From the NCBI GenBank assembly GCA_021234155.1, contig JAJEKV010000008.1, forward strand, positions 3,547,008 to 3,611,007: 64,000 nt of DNA, given 5' to 3'. Position numbers and translations under genes: made by a program. The stretch comes from Isoetes taiwanensis (Eukaryota; Streptophyta; Lycopodiopsida; Isoetales; Isoetaceae). Below the pieces are notes generated by a model. That model was not told the DNA's origin, made no database searches, and was given only the letters and a program-made list of their open reading frames with translations. This document shows positions 36,440 to 46,466 of the stretch, piece after piece; the stretch's first letter is position 1, and each line of letters opens with the position of its first letter.

Positions 36440-36740
36440 TGACAAGGACAAGATAAGAGTAACGTGATGCAAGTAAGATAGCCATTGCGTGGAGTCCTTA
36501 TGCAAGAAGGAAGAGAGTAGTGTTCTACGATTCCAAGAGCCGAACGACACCGAAGCAGTCAGCTTATCCAACCCACATGATCGTGAACTTCTAGCTATTG
36601 TGAGCTCTTCAGATTTGAGGCATTATTTGTTTGGGAGGAAGTTTCAGCTTAGATACTCCATCACCGTGAGTCTAATACATCTTTACCAACCGCCTCAATC
36701 TAAGGCAAAGGAGGTGGATGGAATCTCTAGAAGAGTATGA
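36440..36740 (+). pseudogene. Ty3/gypsy RNase H domain (element 2)
   Basis: GVLMQEG and VVFYDSKS appear around 36,490-36,540 (the usual G.VL.Q.G....(I/V)AY.S(R/K) block). They are followed by HDRELLAIV (36,577-36,603, the (Y)...(E/D)(R/K)EL(L/A)A(I/V)V block with the catalytic Glu) and by LRHYLFGRKFQLR (36,617-36,655), the W(R)HYL.G..F...TDH block with its final Asp-His changed. RNase H removes the RNA strand during cDNA synthesis. Confidence 0.85.
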
Positions 36741-36949
36741 TTTTGTGATTGCTTTATAAGCCGTACTGAATGTGGTTGGGCCGATGCCGCTGTTTATGAA
36801 GACCTACTCAAGATTCGGCGTAGTTATTTTTCCTCGCCAGTCGAATGAAGAAGCAGATGAAGAAGATATATCCCGGAGTGCCAGCTTGTGCCGAAACTAA
36901 AAGCCGAGCAGCCTTTCCGGACCCGTGAGCCTTGGAACCTCTAGCAAGG

Positions 36950-37400
36950 CCGAATGCGAAATGGGAAGTGGTAAGCATGGATTTTATCACGACTTCCTAA
37001 ACTCTTCGAGGCAAGGATGCATTAATAGTCGTAGAGACAACTATCTAAGATGGCACATTTTGTGCCTTGTAAGACTACCACACGATTAGATACCCGCTAT
37101 TTGTAAAGGAGATTTTTAGGCTCCATGGCATGCCCTCTAGAAATAATTTCTGACAGAGATCTCCAAGTTTATGAGTGCTTTTCGCAAGACCGCTTTAGGC
37201 ACTATCTCGACGGCTTCCTCCATGACACGCCTTATCATCCGCTGCATGATGGTCGCATCGAGCGCATCGACCCACTATTGAAGACTACGCTTAGAAGCTT
37301 TTGTGTGGAATAGCGTACCAAGTGGGATGAGTACATCCACTTGGTGGAATCTTCTACACCGTTGCTGCTGTGAGCCACCCCATGTCTCCCTTTCATGGTA
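36950..37400 (+). pseudogene. Ty3/gypsy integrase core (element 2)
   Basis: KWEVVSMDFIT at about 36,961-36,990 carries the first catalytic Asp. A DALIVVV...MAHF-like stretch follows (37,018-37,065, usual DAI.VVVDRLTK.AHF). LEIISDRDLQV in the frame 37,125-37,313 carries the second Asp (usual (I)(V)SDRD..F), and DTPYHPLHDGRIERIDPLLK is the AYHPQ(T/S)DGQTER.N..LE block. The GQTE segment reads GRIE, so the catalytic Glu remains. At least three frameshifts break the domain. Confidence 0.85.
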
Positions 37401-37589
37401 AATTACGTACTGCCTAACCCCCTGACACCGGCACAACTCGTCTAAGGTTGAAGTATCCCAACAGATGCTAGTGATATGAAATGTGGAAGAAATAAGGATA
37501 CCTTCTAGCAACAAGAAGTCGGCGTAAGAGTGGCCGACGGCACAGACCGTATGGGGAGTTCAAGGTATGTATAGCTGTGGTCAAGATCA

Positions 37590-37945
37590 AGGTAGCAAGT
37601 TAAGCTTCCGATTGGGAGCTGTACAGTTTGCCCCTAGGTGGGCCGGTCCGCTTCAAGATTATGGAGAGAGGGCTCCTCAAGCCTACAACTGATCTTCCTA
37701 CCATCTCAAAGTTCAAGGTTTTCTAATGTGAAGTTTATTGAAAAGGCACAATAATCCTAACCCTCAGGAGGTCTTGGATAATCTAACTTTGTTGAAAAAT
37801 GACTAGAAGAGCAAGTCAAATTGTACAGCCTCCTAATTCATTTTGATAAGTCATTCGCTAAGACTCCAGGGAGGTCTCAAATTTTCTAAGATTTCGTCAA
37901 GTGGAAGCACTTGCCCGTGGAAGACGAATATTGGGTATTTCTGAA
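37590..37945 (+). pseudogene. Integrase GPY/F region and chromodomain-like tail
   Basis: KVASKLSFRLG...APRWAGPLQ around 37,591-37,665 resembles the KL.PR..GP(Y/F).(I/V)..(R)(V/I) module in shifted frames. LPTISKFKVF near 37,697-37,722 resembles the (L)P...(K/R)(I/V)H.VFHVS tail. FVKWKHLPVEDEYWV (37,893-37,937) resembles the core of the chromodomain carried by chromovirus integrases (VKW.(G/N)....(E/D)(A/S)(T)WE). In that lineage the tail steers integration towards specific chromatin. Confidence 0.65.
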
Positions 37946-38193
37946 CAGGATTTGAGAAGCAATACCTTGAGTTTATGAAGGAGTTTGATGGGCGCAGTCA
38001 GTTCCAACTTGGTCGACCTTTCGACTTGCCGAGGTTAGCTTAGTATGCTTCTAAGTTAGTTTTTAAGCCCGCTCATGTCTTCTATTGGTGAGAGCACATG
38101 CCGCATCTTGAACGGTGGGCGATGATGGGATACTTTAAGGCATTCTCTAGGCCAACATGCAATTAAGAGGTATGCATGACCATTAGGGTCAAG

Positions 38194-38196
<3 letters not shown>

Positions 38197-38266
<70 letters not shown>
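38197..38266. repeat. (GA)35 microsatellite
   Basis: About 70 bp of uninterrupted GA dinucleotides lie between the coding remnant and the polypurine tract of the gypsy element. The purity is notable in an otherwise noisy element. Confidence 0.97.
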
Positions 38267-38269
<3 letters not shown>

Positions 38270-38823
38270 AAGCGATGATGGGACATCTGGTTTGATGCTC
38301 CCTATGCCAAGATGAGTGGGTTCGCACACCTCGCCACAGGGGGCTCGCGGTGAAGGTCAGCGATCATACGATGATGGGGATCGGAGACGCTCCCCAGCTT
38401 AAAACCCTTGGGGCATGATGCACTAGGGGTACTTGACCTGCAACTGAAAGTACAAGGTAGCACTTGATCGATCATCTTAAATGGTCCTTAAGCTCAACCG
38501 AAAGGGCCATGATCGAAAGTGCAAGGTATTGGTAAGGGGAAATCCCCAAAACCACAAACTTATTAATTAAACTAACTTAATGTGCCCCAGCAGAGCGAGA
38601 AGTGAGCATCGAGGTGGGGCTTATAATAATATTTTGAATTCATTGTAAGAAGTGAACCTCGCTAAGGCTATATAATTGTATAAGTACAAATATAGCCTAA
38701 ATTTTGACATTTAACTCTTAATAGGAAGCTGGATCAAGCAAAGTGGAGTGGGCGTTCTTCCTGCGGGTTTTGGCAGATAGAGTAGGCTCGCCACCTTAGC
38801 GCACGCCGGTGACGCATTGTCCT

Positions 38824-38836
38824 AAGGGGGAGAGAA
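38824..38836 (+). other. Polypurine tract of the gypsy element
   Basis: AAGGGGGAGAGAA lies immediately before the 3' LTR start (TGTGACGC). This is the expected position and composition of the primer for plus-strand cDNA synthesis. Confidence 0.85.
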
Positions 38837-40320
38837 TGTGACGCTCCGTGGGAATAATATACGCTATAAAATAATGAGATATTCGACTCGGCCACTCATA
38901 CAAGTCTATCTAGGTAGCCTTGTATGCCTTAGAAAGTGGGCATGTGGTGACCCACACTCTATATGGGCCCTAACCCTAACTCCTAGACCCTTTCCCCCTC
39001 GACCTAGCACTAACTCATCTACGTGCTCCCAAAACCCCGCTTTCGAGCATCAGTTTCGGCCATAGCCTTACCGGAGCAAAGCAGTTCTGGGAAGGTGCAT
39101 GATCGCTGAGGGGAGCAAGCCTTCACCCACGCCAAGGAGCATGGAGACGCTGTGGATGGAGGAAGTCGAGGAGGTAGGTTGAGTAGAGTTCATAGTACAT
39201 CCGGAAGTTAGTACCCAGATGGGTTATATTTCGTGGTCTAGAGTAGACACTCTAGAATTTTGTTGAACATCTTGAACCCTAATTGCTGAACCCTAACCGA
39301 TATAGCGTTAGATATGTATGATTAGGTTAAGATGTTCTTATTATGATTATCATGATATGATGTTATGGGATGTTGGTTGATCAAAGTTTGCTCCTCTTGT
39401 ATCGAAGGGGTAGAGACCTAGGGCCATATGTAGTATGCTCCAGTGTAGATCCCTTTAGTTCCTATTAGTTATGTACTGTGCATAGGAACCCACCGGCTAT
39501 GGAAGCAATATATGACTCCAAGACTACACAAATGGCTAGAGGCAGATGGAGGAGATCTCACGAGTGGGGCTTCGGGGATCCCATAAGGCTAGGCTTATGG
39601 TCTATTACTTGCAGGGCTTCTGGCATGGTCCTACACCTCCCCGGGCAATGGTGCCTCGGCCTCAAGAGCTGTGCGTCGTACCTTGGCTCTTGTTTTGGGG
39701 GGTTCACTGGTACTAATCGCGGTGTCAGCTAATGATTCTCTAGCCGCCTCGCGGAGCCTCTAGACCCCCTGAAGGAGATGCAACTCCTTCCCACTGACGG
39801 ACCGTGGAGATGCAACTCCGAGTAGTCCCGAAGGCATACCATGGGATTGCATATCCTGGCTGTTGAGCTCACGCCAGCTCGGGATCTAGCCCATCCGGGC
39901 AAAAGTAGTATGCACTGTGGGGAGGGGCTGATGTGGAGGTCAACCCTAGCTATTAATTCTTATGCCAGCCCCGCCATTGTTATGGCTCTGGCCTCAGTTT
40001 ATCTTGAGGCCACTCCAACACCTCCTTATATGCCTGGTTTCATGGGGTAGGAGCCTTTGCTATGTTTTATGGCTTATGATTATGTTCTTTGCACCTATGG
40101 ATATGGATGAGCTAGTTCTCGATGATGTTTATGCTCCTCACTGTGATAGGAGCCTATAGGGAAGCTGGGGCAAGGCACGCTAAGACACCTTTCAGAAACT
40201 TTCCCCGCACTACTTTAGATTCCAGAAAGGGATAGACTCCGAGGCCCGCGGCGGCCGAGGACCTGATGGGGATTTCTACGGAGTAAGCGGCCGAGCCGTG
40301 ATATTTAGTAGGAGGCCACA
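38837..40320 (+). repeat. 3' LTR of the gypsy element
   Basis: It begins TGTGACGCTCCGTGGG after the polypurine tract and ends GGAGGCCACA. It aligns with the 5' LTR in the same order of landmarks. Differences from the 5' LTR are concentrated at CAG/CTG-type sites and short indels. Confidence 0.9.
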
Positions 40321-40440
40321 AATGTAATATAATACAAACGCTAGAAGGGAAGAAAACTAAAAAAGAAAAGCAACAAGAAAAGAATCATTTAAACACCAGG
40401 AGCTAGCAGAGGCCTGCATACACTTCGTGGTTTCACGAAG

Positions 40441-40737
40441 AGAGACAAAGTGTATCTCGCCCTCACATCAGAAGCAAAGTGTATTCCGGAATACACTTTT
40501 GCCCTGCGCAGGGCCAAAGTGCTCGGGAATGCTGCATCACACTTTGTCTCTTACTGCATGGAGGGCTTTCAGCATATTCCAAGTAATACACTTTGTCTCC
40601 TCACAGATGGGGCCAAGTGTATTCCTGAATATACTTTGTCTCCCCAAGCAAGACTTTGTCTCATGGGCTAAAGTGTATTCTAATACACTTTTGTCTTTCA
40701 CAGGAGCCATAGTGTATTTCTCAATACACTTCTTCCT
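40441..40737. repeat. Left cluster of GTGTATTC/GAATACAC palindromes (CACTA-like subterminal repeats)
   Basis: At least six inverted units occur at 50-70 bp spacing. The clearest is a perfect 24-bp palindrome at 40,476-40,499 (AAAGTGTATTCC then GGAATACACTTT). Others are near 40,515-40,548 (CAAAGTGCTCGG...CACTTTG), 40,571-40,597, 40,612-40,640, 40,670-40,698 and 40,709-40,733. Units are often followed by TTTGTCTC/TTTGCCC. A separate perfect 14-bp palindrome, GCCCTGCGCAGGGC, lies at 40,501-40,514. Dense inverted copies of a ~12-bp motif near both ends are typical of CACTA (EnSpm) transposons, where TNPA-type proteins bind. Confidence 0.55.
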
Positions 40738-41184
40738 ATCAAACAAAACCCAAAGTGGCATTCTACTTGTGGAGCTCCTTGACATTTCTTCTAGTGTAAA
40801 TTCCTCATCAACAACCTTTTGCAAGAGGCCTTCTAAGATATCCATATCCGTGTAGCCCTCGTGATTGCATGCTTATTGTCATTTCCTTTGTGACATCGGA
40901 CATCCTTTTTCTTTCTGAGACCTTTCCTTTGCTTTTCAAATCACCACGCTAACATGCAGGAAGGACGCTTTTTTGGAGGTCCCAAATCCGGGCAGAGAAA
41001 GCGATGTCAAGTGAGGGTTGCAGGGTATTCCGGTATCACAAAAAGAAACTTACCTCGCCTCTCAAGGCTAGTTGAAACCAGTTGTCATGTGGTATTAGAG
41101 ATCACATTTGTTAGCCTCACGATTTTGAGGCAAAATGACTCCACAAAGACACGCTTCCTTTAGTTCCGTGAGAGTATGGTTTCT

Positions 41185-41520
41185 TTAAATCATCTTCATA
41201 TTTTTCTTTAAATATGCTAACATATTCCCCTGCGGCATGAACTCCGGATTTTGTCCACTAAACTCATTTAAGCTTATATTCTTGTCGATTGGTAAGGCGG
41301 TTGGCAACGATTTTGGCTTCTTCGCTTTGTCGCCACACAGAAATGTACCAAGCAGAGCACAGAGATATCTTGGATTGTTTTTCTTTGTACAATCGCCTCC
41401 TTGCTTTGAAATCGGTTTCCAAGGACATAGTGCATGTAGGTTCAGATTTTCTCCGTCAGAGGTCCTCGGGGTGCATGCACCGATCCTACAACAAGAACAA
41501 CAATTGAGTAGCATGGGCAT
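41185..41520 (-). CDS. Unrecognised ORF inside the CACTA-like element
   Basis: This 111-codon minus-strand frame lies between the palindrome clusters. It is rich in Lys and Cys (contains LLNCCSCCRIGACTPRTSDG and KNNPRYLCALLG). Upstream on the same strand (41,521-41,830) another frame is Lys/Glu/Arg-rich (KKKKGRARHGMAIKEKGGQD), and 41,989-42,255 adds an 88-codon frame. Together they may be remains of an element-encoded protein on the minus strand, but no transposase motif was identified. The overlapping plus-strand frame (41,237-41,827) is Phe/Ser/Leu-rich and is most likely the antisense shadow. Confidence 0.25.
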   Translation of the reverse strand: MPMLLNCCSCCRIGACTPRTSDGENLNLHALCPWKPISKQGGDCTKKNNPRYLCALLGTFLCGDKAKKPKSLPTALPIDKNISLNEFSGQNPEFMPQGNMLAYLKKNMKMI

Positions 41521-41988
41521 TGGATTGCCTTATTCTCGTCCTTCTCGATTTCTTATGGTCGCGATAGATTTTATGAACTCAGCGTGGGCGGCCACTACCC
41601 TTTTCATTCTTCTATGGCAACCTCATGGAAGCATCGGGCATATTACACCTTGCACATACTTGTTCTCGATTTATTTCTTCCATCCCCTCTCCGAGGTCTT
41701 GTCCACCTTTTTCTTTAATGGCCATCCCGTGCCTTGCCCTTCCCTTCTTCTTTTTGGTTGTTCCTTCGGGATTTCTCGCACTTCCCAAGCCGTTGTGCCT
41801 TCGGCTTCTTTGCGGTTCTTAGCTTAATTATGGTGGCTCTGGTCCGCTAAGTTTCTTTTTACAAGACTGGGACTGCTTCGTTTTGGGAACCTCCATCCGA
41901 TGACCTCCCTCATACTAGGAGAAGGTGATGATCCCCGATCTACCTTCCATCCGAATGTCGACTCACTGACAGAAAGTCCTCGGCCAGA

Positions 41989-42255
41989 CTAGAACAACCT
42001 CGCTTCAATTAGTGAAGACAGCTTCGCTTGGTCCGGCCGTGTGAAAGAAATTGTATGTAGCTCCTCGTGGTTGCACACTCCATTAACCAAAGCTTGTATG
42101 TCTACAACAATGAAGCCTTGGGAGGTCTTGGTGATAGCTCTCTCAATTCGCCCCTCCTTTGGTCCAAAGAACTCCTCGAGACTTCTTTTATTGTGTACCT
42201 GTGTTAAGAAACTCTCGAGTCCGGTGATATCGCTTTGTTGCCAAAGACTTTGCAA
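41989..42255 (-). CDS. Unrecognised ORF inside the CACTA-like element
   Basis: An 88-codon frame (contains GLESFLTQVHNKRSLEEFFG and RIERAITKTSQGFIVVDIQA) has balanced protein-like composition. It lies upstream, on the same strand, of the 41,185-41,520 frame. The family is not recognised. Confidence 0.25.
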   Translation of the reverse strand: MQSLWQQSDITGLESFLTQVHNKRSLEEFFGPKEGRIERAITKTSQGFIVVDIQALVNGVCNHEELHTISFTRPDQAKLSSLIEARLF

Positions 42256-42656
42256 ACGTAAAACGCTGCCAATATGGTTTTATCTTCCTACCGCACTGTT
42301 ACGAACACCGCGTTTGAAATTTTCATATAGCGTACTCGTCCGCGTCGTACGGGTGCTTCACAGGGTGTGGACGCTTTGACAATCTTCGTGAGATTTTTTG
42401 GTGCCTTCGCTTCCTTCTTCCGTGCCCGCATCAAACGCTTAAAACAACAATGTTAAGACAAGAACGACCAAAACCGTGATTCCGTATCAAGATTTGCTAA
42501 TTTCAAGGCCAAAGAAAACGTAGTAAGCAAAAAATATTGTCTCTTCAACACGACATTTTCATGCTTTGATTGACTAAAAAGTGGTATGTTCAACTCAAAA
42601 GTGGTTTGTTTTGAGCGTGCGATATGTTTAAGCCAAAAAAATAAATGTTTCACGAG

Positions 42657-42767
42657 GCAAAGTGTATTCCGAATACACTTTGCTCATATAGCTGGGCCAG
42701 CGCGTATTCCTCGAATACTTTGCCCTCTCTTTCAAGGGGAAAGTGTATTCCGTATCACACTTTGCCA
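42657..42767. repeat. Right cluster of GTGTATTC/GAATACAC palindromes
   Basis: Three units are present: 42,657-42,683 (GCAAAGTGTATTC, one base, GAATACACTTTGC; 13-bp perfect arms), about 42,700-42,725 (GCGTATTCCTCGAATACTTTG) and about 42,740-42,767 (GGAAAGTGTATTCC...CACACTTTGCC). They match the left cluster 1.9 kb away, so the two probably are the subterminal regions of one element. No CACTA terminus was seen at either outer edge. Confidence 0.55.
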
Positions 42768-43246
42768 CAAAAAGCCCAAAAGTACACTAGCCTACAAAAA
42801 TAAATCAACAAACACACGGTAAAGACATGTAATTTTCTTACATACGCATTCGCCCATTATTTTTGCTATATAACCTAATACAAGAAAGCGAGCGAAGGCC
42901 TAAGGCGCCGTCAAGGATTAAAACTCAATGCTGAATACGCGAACCGAGGCGAATAAATCTCCCTTTTTAAAGTAATGGTTCAAAAAATGGGAATGGAATG
43001 AGTCCCACTTTAATTAAATACGACTTTTAAATGTTTGGGCAGCAATGAGAAAAGCGTGCCCAAAATATGCTCGCCCTGTGATTCTTATTTTTGTAATTGT
43101 TGTGTGTGTATATAAACTATGGCACTCTGTGGTATTATAGATTATAGAAATGGAGCCAAGCAGTTGCTGGGCATAGCTAGGAACCATAAATGATATACTA
43201 GAGCAAATTGTTAAATGAATCCACGTTTTTAAATCAAATTGGATCA
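42768..43246. other. Spacer between palindrome cluster and polypyrimidine tract
   Basis: No gene or known repeat was seen. A short TGTGTGTATATA stretch lies near 43,100. Confidence 0.5.
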
Positions 43247-44218
43247 TGTTTTCGCTTCCCCTTCCTTTTTCTTTTTCCTTTTGCCTTTCCCTTTCCGTTT
43301 TCCCATTTATCTTTTTTATTTTTCCACTATCCCATTTCCCCCATCTCCCTTTCCGTTTTCCTATTTTCCCCTTCTCCATTTTTTCTTTTCTAATTGCTCA
43401 TTTCCTTTTCTTCCATTTCTGTTTGACCCCATCCTTTTTCCTTTTTCCTTTGTCCCCTTTCCCCTCCATTTTCTCCCTTTTTCCTTTCCCATTGTTCCAT
43501 TCCCCGGCTTCCAATGTCTCTTTTTCTATTTTTCTGTTCCTTTTGTTCTCATTCCCTTCCTATTTTCCCAATTTACCCTTATTTTTCCCTTTTTCTTTTT
43601 CCCGTTTGCTCTTCCCCCCACTTCTTTTTTCTTATTTTTGTTTTTCTTTTCAATTCAATTCAATCCCCCTCCCTCCCCGATTGTTTTAATCTTTCCTTTT
43701 TCTATTTCCCCACTATCCGCTTTTCCTTTTTCCCTTTTTCTATTTCCCCTTTCCTTTTTTTCCTCCCCCTCTTGTTTCAGCTTCCTCCTTCCTCCTTTGC
43801 CCATGGCTTTTTTTTCCTTCTCTTTCCTCCTCCTCTTTCCTGTCCCTTCTCTTTTTCCCCATTTTTCGTGACCTTTTTCCTTCCATTCCCCCCTCTTCCC
43901 CTCCCTTTGCCTTTTCTCCTTTCCTTTCCCTTCTCCCATATCCCTTTTCCCCATCTTTTTTCTCTTTTCCGTTTTCTAGTGCCCTTTTTCCTTCCCTTTT
44001 TCCCATGCCCTTTCCTTCCCTTTCTTCCTCTTTTGTTCTTTTCCCTTTCCTTTTTTTCCATGACTTTCCTTTTCCCCTTTCCTTGCCCTTTCCCTCTTCC
44101 TTTTCCCCTCTTTCTTCTTCGTATTTTCTCTATGCCCTTTTTTCCTTCCTCTCTCTTTCCTTCCCTCCTTTCCTTTCCTTTATCCCTTTCTCCTCCCTTT
44201 TTTCTTTGTCTCTTCTTG
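43247..44218. repeat. Polypyrimidine (C/T) tract of about 970 bp
   Basis: The plus strand is almost exclusively C and T over nearly 1 kb, built from shuffled CCCTTT, CCTTTTT and TTTCCC words with only scattered A or G. Long frames on both strands (Phe/Pro/Ser-rich on plus, Lys/Glu/Gly/Arg-rich on minus) are by-products of this composition and are not genes. Such homopurine-homopyrimidine DNA can adopt triplex (H-DNA) structures. Confidence 0.95.
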
Positions 44219-45749
44219 TTTGCTTGAGTTTTTGATACAAACTTCATGAAATAGTTTGGAAGTTAATGAAGTTCGCAAAGGCAATCGTGTTATTTCAAGG
44301 AGAGCCTTCTGAAATTTTTGATGTGGAGAGGTATCGCAAGGATGTCCAGTTTTTCCCTTTATAGAGTCAGCCCTCACGATCTCCCTTCCTATGGAGTCTC
44401 CCAGGTACGAGTTGTGGGATCCTTTTGGCCCTTTGAGACATCCCCCAAATCATTCACCTCACCCTTCCCCGGTGCTTTTTCCCTCGGGCTCCCCCACCGG
44501 CTCTGGCTCTCGCTTCTGGCCTTGTCCATGCTGATGGAATTATGCTTATATTATACTATGTGAATGCTAGAAGTTACAATCGAAGATTCTACAAGGTTGG
44601 TTTATTCTAGGTTGAAGACATATGCATGGTGTCTTCTAAGTGATTCACATGATTACAGATATATATGCACCCTTAAGCGATCTACAGAAGTTAATGAATC
44701 ATATCCAAAGATTGTTAACTAGTACGAATAATAGGTGAACATGACCTATGTGCAAAGGTTGAAAAATTGAGCTTTAAAGGTCATATTAAGTTTCAATAGT
44801 TTAAAGACTTAAATACTAGGTCGAATTGTACTAAGCCATGTTATATTTATTCATTGCAGGAACGAAGCAAAACTGTAGAGCAGTTCATAACACCGATTCT
44901 CCGTAAATTGACGCCGCATGAAACAAACTATAAGAAGAGTCAATGATTTGTATTTTAATAAGATTTAGAAGCTGGATTCATCTACCTGGTGAGTGCCTAT
45001 GCTCTTGGGGAAGTATTTTGTTCTCATTGCTAGAGTATTATGATCGATACCATATGAACAATGTTTTAATCATTCACTTTGCTACAGTAGTCGAAGGTTA
45101 ATCATTGAATAATTTTTGCACTATTAAGTTGAATATTTGAAATTTTCTCTAGCCTAAATATTTCCTAGACAATTATTTATCTAATCCTATCATATGCACT
45201 CCAAGACGTAGTGCAGATGGCCCTCAATAGGTACAACTCATCTTCAAGCCTAGTACTCTAACAATTGTCTCCACTCTTGGACAAGGCTCCAAAGGCACTT
45301 ACAGTTTGACACCACCACTGGATGGAAGTCGTTGCTGACAACAAATACCTACCCCACAAGGTGGCTACCAAGCTAGTGTGGAAGTTCATAGTTGTGGATT
45401 TTGTTTTTATAAATTTTAGAGGATCTTATTATCCCCTAATACCATTTCAAGTCTGACAAACCCTTACTCTTGACTTGCGAGTTCCTGTTTAAAAAACAAA
45501 CCTGCCATTGAAGCAGGTTCTTATACCACCTAATCCGTCAAAGTGGCAATTAGGAATTTCTCGCGAAGAAATAAAAGAGAAGGAATTTCCCGCAAAGAAA
45601 CAAAAGATAATGATTCTTCTCTAAAGAAACCAGAGGAATTAAATTCGGGTTAACAAGATTGCTTAAGATTGCAGTCTCAAACCCAGCTAATCCAGATTAC
45701 GTCATGTCAGGCAGAATTTGTCATGACTGTGCTTTCTCGAGGAGGATCA
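44219..45749. other. Unassigned region
   Basis: No coding exon or repeat partner was recognised. Confidence 0.4.
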
Positions 45750-45788
45750 GTTTGGATTGAGGCACTCCTGGAATGCCTCAACCCAAAC
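45750..45788. repeat. Short inverted repeat (hairpin)
   Basis: GTTTGGATTGAGGCA and TGCCTCAACCCAAAC pair over 14 of 15 positions around a 9-base loop (ends at 45,764 and 45,774). It could be the terminus of a small element or a structured RNA. No partner was seen. Confidence 0.7.
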
Positions 45789-45829
45789 AGAGCACTCTGA
45801 CTTTGTCAATGGGCCAATAGAGAGAGCAT

Positions 45830-46410
45830 ATTCTCGACTCTCTTCACCCGTGCCTCAATATCAAACTAAGCCCCCGATGTATTCTCGCCTCACAAGTTGA
45901 AAATACAACCCAGATTAGACCCTTTGAGCCAGTCGAGAAGTCCTTGTGGATGCATTACCCAGTTGAGAATATAACCCCTGTTACCTTTCCCTACTAACTA
46001 GTCGAAAAGGCTTATTCTTGACTTGCATCACTCTAACCTTTGCTAATTTTCCTGATTGGTTAGTCGAAAGTCTTATTCTAGACTCGCAAATCGAGAATGC
46101 CTCTACCCAAATTAGATACATCTCCAAATCTTCAAAGGGGAGGGGCTTAGCCTGTGTGGTGGCATCCTCGATTTGCTAGTCGAGAATGCATTCTCCACTC
46201 GTGGGTCGAGAATACAACCTATTCGAGGATATAGCCCATGTTAGTTTTCTTGGCTCGCTAGTTGAGGCCTATTCTCGACTTATAAGTCGAAAAAAACTTT
46301 AGCCAAACTAGATCCCTCTCCTAATCTTCAAAGGGGAGGGGCTTAGTCTGGGCAGAGGCAACCTCGACTTGTGAGCCGAGAATGAATCTTGACTCGCGAA
46401 TCGAGATATA
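45830..46410. repeat. Repeats built on TTCTCGACT / AGTCGAGAAT words
   Basis: AGTCGAGAAT-like words and their complement TATTCTCGACT recur more than a dozen times in both orientations. A longer unit of about 197 bp is also visible: AATCTTCAAAGGGGAGGGGCTTAG at 46,127 and 46,324 is preceded by CCAAA(T/C)TAGAT and followed by CTCGA(T/C)TTG. The region is non-coding. Confidence 0.8.
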
Positions 46411-46466
46411 TTAGGCACTCTAGCGTATCAGACTTATTACTGTTTGGGTTTAAAACCCCTGCCCTG

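Larger units (their letters stand above)
27213..40320 (+). mobile_element. Ty3/gypsy LTR retrotransposon with both LTRs, 13.1 kb
   Basis: Two related direct repeats of about 1.6 kb (27,213-28,840) and 1.48 kb (38,837-40,320) flank an internal region. In order it holds a tRNA-Met PBS, a long leader, a zinc knuckle, RT, RNase H, integrase, a chromodomain-like tail and a polypurine tract. RT before integrase plus the tail indicates a chromovirus-type Ty3/gypsy element. The internal distance from PBS to zinc knuckle (about 4.6 kb) is too long for a chromovirus, so foreign DNA is probably inserted in the leader. The 5' LTR start is uncertain by some 20 bp and no target-site duplication was found. 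Confidence 0.85.

Noticed and set aside
38056..38286. Minus-strand frame of 76 codons with a Leu-Ser repeat
   Set aside because: It is translated from the (GA)n microsatellite.
40441..40737. CRISPR-like regular spacing of short palindromes
   Set aside because: Units vary, spacing is irregular and the context is a plant genome; transposon subterminal repeats explain it better.
40427..40855. Frame of 142 codons on the plus strand and 102 codons on the minus strand
   Set aside because: They overlie the palindromic units, so the frame is a product of repeated sequence rather than a gene.
41237..41827. Plus-strand frame of 196 codons inside the CACTA-like region
   Set aside because: Phe/Leu/Ser-rich composition is typical of antisense of a Lys/Glu-rich coding strand; the minus-strand frames are more protein-like.
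43239..44247. Long frames (up to 237 codons) on both strands
   Set aside because: They arise from the polypyrimidine tract; the proteins are almost only Phe/Pro/Ser/Leu or Lys/Glu/Arg/Gly and have no domain.
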